The notes beneath the pieces were generated by a model, which saw nothing but the letters and a program-made list of their open reading frames with translations, had not been told where the DNA came from and ran no database searches. The position numbers were made by a program, and so were the translations under genes. From Pirellulaceae bacterium (lineage in GTDB: Bacteria; Planctomycetota; Planctomycetia; Pirellulales; Pirellulaceae): 10,976 nucleotides of DNA. Each line of letters starts with the position of its first letter. Within the stretch, counting starts at the first letter, position 1. This document shows, piece after piece, positions 7,477 through 10,976 of this stretch. The DNA lies in the NCBI GenBank assembly GCA_020846515.1, contig JADLDX010000675.1:1-10976 (forward strand). The letters run 5' to 3'.

Positions 7477-7534
7477 AGAACGGTAACTCCAAATTTGATT
7501 TAAGTAAGTGACGCTCAGCGGAGAGCCACGTAAA

Positions 7535-7858
7535 CTATTCCAGAACGGCCAAGACTTCGCTTTCAGCCATCAGCACATATTCTTCGTCAGCGATCTCGAT
7601 GTTCTCGCCAGAGTAGCTGGTAAACAGCACTCGGTCGCCAACCTTAACCTGCATCGCGCCGCGGCTGCCGTCTTCCAGAAGACGGCCATCACCGATCGCC
7701 ACGACTGTGCCTCGGGTCGGCTTGTCCTTGGCGGAATCGGGCAGCACGATACCGCCAGCGGTCTTGCCTTCTGATTCTTCGCGCTTGACAACCAAACGAT
7801 CACCAATCGGTTGCAGTTTCACAGTGGTTTTGTCCTTGCTCTTTGTCGCCGTCGCCAT
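7535..7858 (-). CDS. groES: Co-chaperonin GroES (10 kDa)
   Basis: GroES is the heptameric lid that binds the GroEL apical domains and closes the folding chamber. From the ATG at 7856-7858 the product has 107 residues. It carries [14 protein letters not shown] (15-28), the mobile loop with GGIVLP (35-40) that contacts Gro[11 protein letters not shown] (50-58), [10 protein letters not shown] (71-80) and a C-terminal [15 protein letters not shown]. An extra Lys/Thr-rich stretch of about 12 residues precedes the conserved fold. A GTG at 7865-7867 would add three residues, but GGAGGA directly abuts that codon and lies 9 nt before the ATG, so the ATG is chosen. It is the first gene of the groES-groEL operon. 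Confidence 0.96.
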   Translation of the reverse strand: MATATKSKDKTTVKLQPIGDRLVVKREESEGKTAGGIVLPDSAKDKPTRGTVVAIGDGRLLEDGSRGAMQVKVGDRVLFTSYSGENIEIADEEYVLMAESEVLAVLE

Positions 7859-7912
7859 GAGCGGCACTCCTCCGAAGGATGGTCAATGAAAGTAGGGTAG
7901 TCGGCCGCAACA

Positions 7913-7950
7913 GCGAGATTTGTTGTCTCGCGACACTCGGGGCGAGTGTC
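7913..7950 (-). promoter_or_regulatory. Two abutting inverted repeats upstream of groES, one with CIRCE-like half-sites
   Basis: GACACTCG (7932-7939) and CGAGTGTC (7943-7950) form a perfect 8-bp inverted repeat around GGG. GCGAGA (7913-7918) and TCTCGC (7926-7931) form another, 7-nt-looped repeat that abuts it. Both lie 55-92 bp before the groES ATG. The HrcA operator CIRCE is TTAGCACTC-N9-GAGTGCTAA; the first repeat shares CACTC/GAGTG, but its gap between those half-sites is 5, not 9, and the outer bases differ. TTGACG (7959-7964, minus) and a weak TTGCTT-N18-TTTACA (7996-8001, 7972-7977) are possible promoter parts; neither is convincing. A heat-shock operator or a 5' UTR structure is inferred. 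Confidence 0.45.
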
Positions 7951-8052
7951 ACACAGGCCGTCAAAAAGGCATGTAAAGTTCGACGAGCCACTGGCAAGCA
8001 AAAGATGTGCCACGAGCCCCAAACCGTCGACCACAACCGCGTTTCACCAAGC

Positions 8053-8092
8053 AAAACAGCTGTTTTTGTCCCTTGAGATTTTTTCAAATCTC
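8053..8092. other. Palindrome and hairpin between groES and the zinc-ribbon gene
   Basis: AAAACAGCTGTTTT (8053-8066) is a perfect 14-bp palindrome. GAGATTT (8075-8081) and AAATCTC (8086-8092) form a 7-bp stem with a 4-nt loop. Both lie 60-100 bp past the zinc-ribbon gene's stop and upstream of groES. The stem is AT-rich and not followed by a T tract on the minus strand, so a terminator role is uncertain; the palindrome may be a protein-binding site. The remaining bases of 7951-8153 show nothing clear. Confidence 0.4.
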
Positions 8093-8153
8093 CTCGGGAG
8101 CTCCTCATGGCCAATTTGACAGCGTCCCCGGCCTAACCCAGACCTGGCGAGCT

Positions 8154-9884
8154 TTATTCCTCGCTTTTGGCCAGCTGGTACAGCGCCGCATTCATGTAGA
8201 ACGGAAAGGTGGCCGCCAAGCCTAATGTGGGCACAATGGCCAAAATTGTGATTGCCCAAATGACAGTCTTGACCACCAACATGGTCGGCAAATTTCGAAA
8301 CACCCGACCAGCCGATGAAGCGAGCGAATCCACCGGCCCCTCGCCATCCAAAGCCCCAAAACAGGCCAGCGACGTGATCGTTACAAACAGGAACATGGCC
8401 ACCAATACGCACAGAGTTAATGGCAACACCTGAGCCGGTGCCATCGGCGGCAGGCTGGGGTCCCATATCCGTAGAAACAACGGAATGTTGGCCACCAACC
8501 CCAACAGGGTATGCCCAGCTCCGATCAAACAGGCCGTCCCATACGCGTTTCCCGGGTTGAGCGACTCGCCGAACTTAAAAGTCCGCTTCCGCACCGCCCG
8601 CAGCGCCATGTTCGATACCGAACCAATAAACCAAGCGCTAACCAAGACGCTGAAAAACAAATAAACGCCCATCCCAGTCATCAAGAACGCAATTTTGGTC
8701 CCGCGCGATGCCTCCATGGGACGTAGCGTTTCCAGAAAACTGCCCAGCGCAATACCCATCAACCACCCCACCAGAGCCAAGATCAGCACGCTCACATAAA
8801 TCGTGAGACATGATGGAAACAGCGACTCAAAACCCAACGACAAAGCGTTGCCAATGCTGAGTCCACGACGCACCACGGCACCAGAGCCGGTGGGTATCGC
8901 CCATTGCCCGGCCGTCGCCGTCGGCGCATAAGGGTTTGTCATCGGACTACCCAAGTCGCTGAATAAATCGTCCGCTGCCGCCTGTGGCTGCGCCGCGTAA
9001 CCACCTGATCCGCCCTGCGGCGCGGAATGCAGCGGTGCGGATTGTGACCTCGGAGAAGGGGCAGGAGCCGGCGGCGTGTAGCTCGGGGCCGGCGGCAATT
9101 CGAGCGGCACATTTGACTGAGCCGGAATGGTTTGGGCCACCTGGCAATAAGGGCATTCCGTCTGCAAGCCGGCCGTTGATCCCGGCACTTCCATCACACC
9201 CTGGCAGTGCGTGCATGTAAAGCGAATCGGCCGCTGCGGCTTGGCAGCCGTAGCTGGCCTGACTGGCGCCACTGGAGCTGCCGGCTGGGACGCAGGTTTT
9301 GTCACCGGCTTAGACACTGGCTTGGGCGCTGAGTGAGGCACTGGCAACTTGGACGATCCGGCGGGAGCCGCCGGTTGCGATGGTGCGGGACGTGGTTGCG
9401 CAGAGGCTGAGTGGCCAGCGGGTTTCAGCTCGATGAAAAACACTGCCTGACAGACGTGGCACTTGCCCTTGCGGCTGCGCATCTCTTCGCGACCTTCGAA
9501 CAACTGCTGACACTCGGGACAGTGAAACACGAGCGATGGCGCTCGATCATCGACCGCCGTCGGTTCCGTTGCAATTGTAAAGATATGTGCACACTGCTTG
9601 CATTGCCCACGTGTGCCCAGCAGCTCGGGCGAGCAGACTAAATGATGTCGACACTTGGGACAAGGTATGCTCAGCTGAGAACCATCTTCGGAACCCGCCG
9701 CCGAACTGCCACTTGCACCACCAGCCAATTCAGAGGGCGACTCCGCCGACTCAATGGCCGCCGATACCATATAGGGAATTTGCTGCTCATGCTGACAGGC
9801 TGGACATCGCGAGCGCTTGCCACTGGAGCCGTCCGGTACGCGCAGCACGGCTTGACATTCTTCACAAGCGAATTCAATGGGCAT
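8154..9884 (-). CDS. Membrane protein with four N-terminal zinc ribbons
   Basis: The 576-residue product has two halves. Residues 1-250 hold four zinc-ribbon motifs with identical CxxC-X16-CxxC spacing: C7/C10/C27/C30, C75/C78/C95/C98, C122/C125/C142/C145 and C224/C227/C244/C247. They are separated by Pro/Ala/Ser-rich linkers (about 158-218 and 256-300). Residues about 340-576 contain some five hydrophobic segments (about 358-382, 400-425, 449-470, 484-508, 535-560) and end LAKSEE. No signal peptide precedes the first ribbon, so the ribbons are probably cytoplasmic. MPIEFACEECQ followed by such ribbons is, as far as I recall, a style common in planctomycete membrane proteins of unknown role. 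No catalytic motif is seen; function unknown. A good promoter candidate lies at 9927-9955. The Shine-Dalgarno site is weak. Confidence 0.88.
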   Translation of the reverse strand: MPIEFACEECQAVLRVPDGSSGKRSRCPACQHEQQIPYMVSAAIESAESPSELAGGASGSSAAGSEDGSQLSIPCPKCRHHLVCSPELLGTRGQCKQCAHIFTIATEPTAVDDRAPSLVFHCPECQQLFEGREEMRSRKGKCHVCQAVFFIELKPAGHSASAQPRPAPSQPAAPAGSSKLPVPHSAPKPVSKPVTKPASQPAAPVAPVRPATAAKPQRPIRFTCTHCQGVMEVPGSTAGLQTECPYCQVAQTIPAQSNVPLELPPAPSYTPPAPAPSPRSQSAPLHSAPQGGSGGYAAQPQAAADDLFSDLGSPMTNPYAPTATAGQWAIPTGSGAVVRRGLSIGNALSLGFESLFPSCLTIYVSVLILALVGWLMGIALGSFLETLRPMEASRGTKIAFLMTGMGVYLFFSVLVSAWFIGSVSNMALRAVRKRTFKFGESLNPGNAYGTACLIGAGHTLLGLVANIPLFLRIWDPSLPPMAPAQVLPLTLCVLVAMFLFVTITSLACFGALDGEGPVDSLASSAGRVFRNLPTMLVVKTVIWAITILAIVPTLGLAATFPFYMNAALYQLAKSEE

Positions 9885-9905
9885 AGACGTTCCGACACAA
9901 AGCGA

Positions 9906-9934
9906 TTGGAGATTGACCGTGAAGCAAGTATAAC
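9906..9934 (+). promoter_or_regulatory. Candidate promoter for the FG-GAP gene
   Basis: TTGGAG (9906-9911) and TATAAC (9929-9934) are separated by 17 bp. The -10 matches at five of six bases, the -35 at three of six. Transcription would start near 9941, leaving a leader of about 68 nt that contains a small stem-loop (CATCAG 9968-9973 / CTGATG 9980-9985). It overlaps the minus-strand promoter at 9927-9955, so the two would compete. Confidence 0.4.
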
Positions 9935-9955
9935 TTCGACAGCTGTCGTTGTTAA
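9927..9955 (-). promoter_or_regulatory. Candidate sigma-70-type promoter of the zinc-ribbon gene
   Basis: Reading the minus strand, TTAACA (9950-9955) and TATACT (9927-9932) are separated by exactly 17 bp; each matches the sigma-70 consensus at five of six bases. The expected transcription start is near 9920, about 36 nt before the ATG. A perfect 12-bp palindrome (9937-9948) fills most of the spacer. Confidence 0.6.
9937..9948. promoter_or_regulatory. Operator-like 12-bp palindrome CGACAGCTGTCG
   Basis: CGACAGCTGTCG is perfectly self-complementary. It lies between the -35 and -10 of the minus-strand promoter and just downstream of the plus-strand -10, a place where a bound dimeric repressor could block both. 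The ACAGCTGT core recurs at 8056-8063 beyond the other end of the zinc-ribbon gene. The palindrome is seen; binding is inferred. Confidence 0.4.
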
Positions 9956-10008
9956 TCGTTTATCCAGCATCAGCAGTGCCTGATGTTGCTCCGCATAGAA
10001 TGCCAATT

Positions 10009-10976
10009 ATGAAACGACCTTTATCACTCCTCGTCGCAATGCACTTCGCATTACCCTTCGTAGTGCTCGTCATGAAACCAGCGACTGCCCAGACTCAGGC
10101 TGCGTCGTTGACACAGTTGCCCTACAACCATCCGGGGCTGACCGTCGATTTAGGTGTCGGACTTTGGGCCTGGCCGGTGCCCTGGGACGTCGATAACGAT
10201 GGTGATTTTGACTTGCTGGTTTCATGCCCTGACAAGCCTTCCAATGGCGTATGGTTGTTTGAAAACCGCGGCTCGTCCGTCGACAAATTCCCGGTTTTCG
10301 AACCTGGCCGTCGTATTAGCAAAACGGTGCACTACATCACTCCCAGCTATGTCGACGGCGGTCTGCGCGTGATGTCGCCCGGCTTGGAGTATCCTGACTT
10401 TGTCACGCAAGGCACTGATAAGAAAATCGAGCTCTCCGTAAAAGGAAATTTCTACAAGCCACAGGGCACGCAGCCCAAGGGCCCGAAGGTCCGGCATAAC
10501 CAATGGCGATATGTGGATTACGATGGCGACAATGCTCTCGACTTGATCGTCGGCATCGAAGACTGGAGCGACTATGGTTGGGATGACGCTTGGAATGCCG
10601 AAGGACGTTGGACCAATGGATCGCTGCACGGTTTTGTGCTGCTGCATCGAAACTTAGGAACAACCAGCCAGCCGAAGTACGCCGAACCGGTGAAACTAAT
10701 GGCGGGTGATCGAATACTGGAAGTATTCGGTTGCCCATCGCCGAATTTTGTTGACTTTGACGGGGATGCTGATCTCGACTTGCTGTGCGGAGAGTTCCTG
10801 GACGGCTTTACCTACTTCGAGAATATTGGCTCGCGAACAGAGCCCAAGTATGCGCGCGGCGTTCGGCTGAAGACGGCCGCAGGCCAGCCGCTGGTGATGG
10901 ATCTGCAGATGATCGTACCGGTGGCCTTCGATTGGGATCGCGATGGCGACGCGGATTTGATTGTCGGAGACGAAGA
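10009..10976 (+). CDS. Secreted FG-GAP/VCBS repeat protein, N-terminal part (3' end outside window)
   Basis: The frame is open from the ATG at 10009 to the window end: 322 codons plus two bases, with no stop. The start encodes a signal peptide (MKRPLSLLVAM, hydrophobic core, then ATA at 25-27 before Q28), so the protein is exported. At least four FG-GAP/VCBS-type calcium-binding loops of the D-x-D-x-D-G-D kind follow: DVDNDGDFD (60-68), DYDGDNALD (170-178), DFDGDADLD (249-257) and DWDRDGDAD (308-316). Most are followed by LLV/LIVG, the next beta strand, as in a beta-propeller blade. Trp/Tyr-rich stretches such as DWSDYGWDDAW lie between. Such proteins are usually extracellular binding or adhesion modules; the ligand is unknown. 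No clear Shine-Dalgarno site precedes the ATG. It is divergent from the zinc-ribbon gene. Confidence 0.88.
   Translation, partial: MKRPLSLLVAMHFALPFVVLVMKPATAQTQAASLTQLPYNHPGLTVDLGVGLWAWPVPWDVDNDGDFDLLVSCPDKPSNGVWLFENRGSSVDKFPVFEPGRRISKTVHYITPSYVDGGLRVMSPGLEYPDFVTQGTDKKIELSVKGNFYKPQGTQPKGPKVRHNQWRYVDYDGDNALDLIVGIEDWSDYGWDDAWNAEGRWTNGSLHGFVLLHRNLGTTSQPKYAEPVKLMAGDRILEVFGCPSPNFVDFDGDADLDLLCGEFLDGFTYFENIGSRTEPKYARGVRLKTAAGQPLVMDLQMIVPVAFDWDRDGDADLIVGDE

Noticed and set aside
7932..7950. A true CIRCE (HrcA) operator
   Set aside because: The CACTC and GAGTG half-sites are present, but the gap is 5 bp instead of 9 and the outer TTAG/CTAA bases are missing. It is reported only as CIRCE-like.
10222..10738. 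Minus-strand ORFs (141 and 111 codons) near the right edge
   Set aside because: The plus strand carries an unbroken FG-GAP frame with signal peptide and calcium loops, so these are antisense shadows.

Overview
The window reads as chromosomal DNA of a planctomycete, most likely of the Pirellula/Rhodopirellula group. This is inferred from gene content and style, not from a search. The signs are a large membrane protein with repeated CxxC zinc ribbons, a secreted FG-GAP/VCBS repeat protein, a creatininase-family end with the HAGEMETS signature, single genes with wide spacers, and GC-rich palindromic repeats in those spacers. Most genes are housekeeping or moderately conserved. I see no phage, CRISPR, toxin-antitoxin or defence system.

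Layout. Bases 1-354 (+) are the 3' end of a creatininase-family hydrolase. Bases 355-623 hold no gene but carry a MITE-like palindromic element (417-550, 19-bp terminal inverted repeats, 9-bp flanking direct repeats) and a short tandem array (551-601). nadD (624-1280, -) and priA (1319-3601, +) diverge from a 38-bp spacer. priA converges on a five-TPR putative lipoprotein (3745-4521, -). A palindromic repeat (4646-4702) separates that gene from an exported FKBP-type prolyl isomerase (4746-5450, -). A strong intrinsic terminator (5605-5642) closes the groES-groEL operon (7858 to 5848, -). A second palindromic repeat (5725-5775) lies between groEL and that terminator. The groES upstream region has two abutting 19-nt hairpins; one has CIRCE-like half-sites with the wrong spacing. 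A four-zinc-ribbon membrane protein (8154-9884, -) and a secreted FG-GAP protein (10009 to the window end, +) diverge from a 124-bp spacer with overlapping promoter candidates and a perfect 12-bp palindrome.

How the genes relate. GroES/GroEL fold cytoplasmic proteins and the exported FKBP isomerase assists folding outside the cytoplasmic membrane. They lie side by side but are separated by the terminator, so co-transcription is unlikely. NadD (NAD biosynthesis) and PriA (replication restart) share only an intergenic region. The zinc-ribbon, TPR and FG-GAP proteins have no function I can assign.

The most notable items are the MITE-like element, the exact fourfold CxxC-X16-CxxC architecture, the operator-like palindrome in the divergent promoter region (its ACAGCTGT core recurs beyond the far end of the zinc-ribbon gene), and the unusual groES leader. 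I did not find a clear new multi-gene system.
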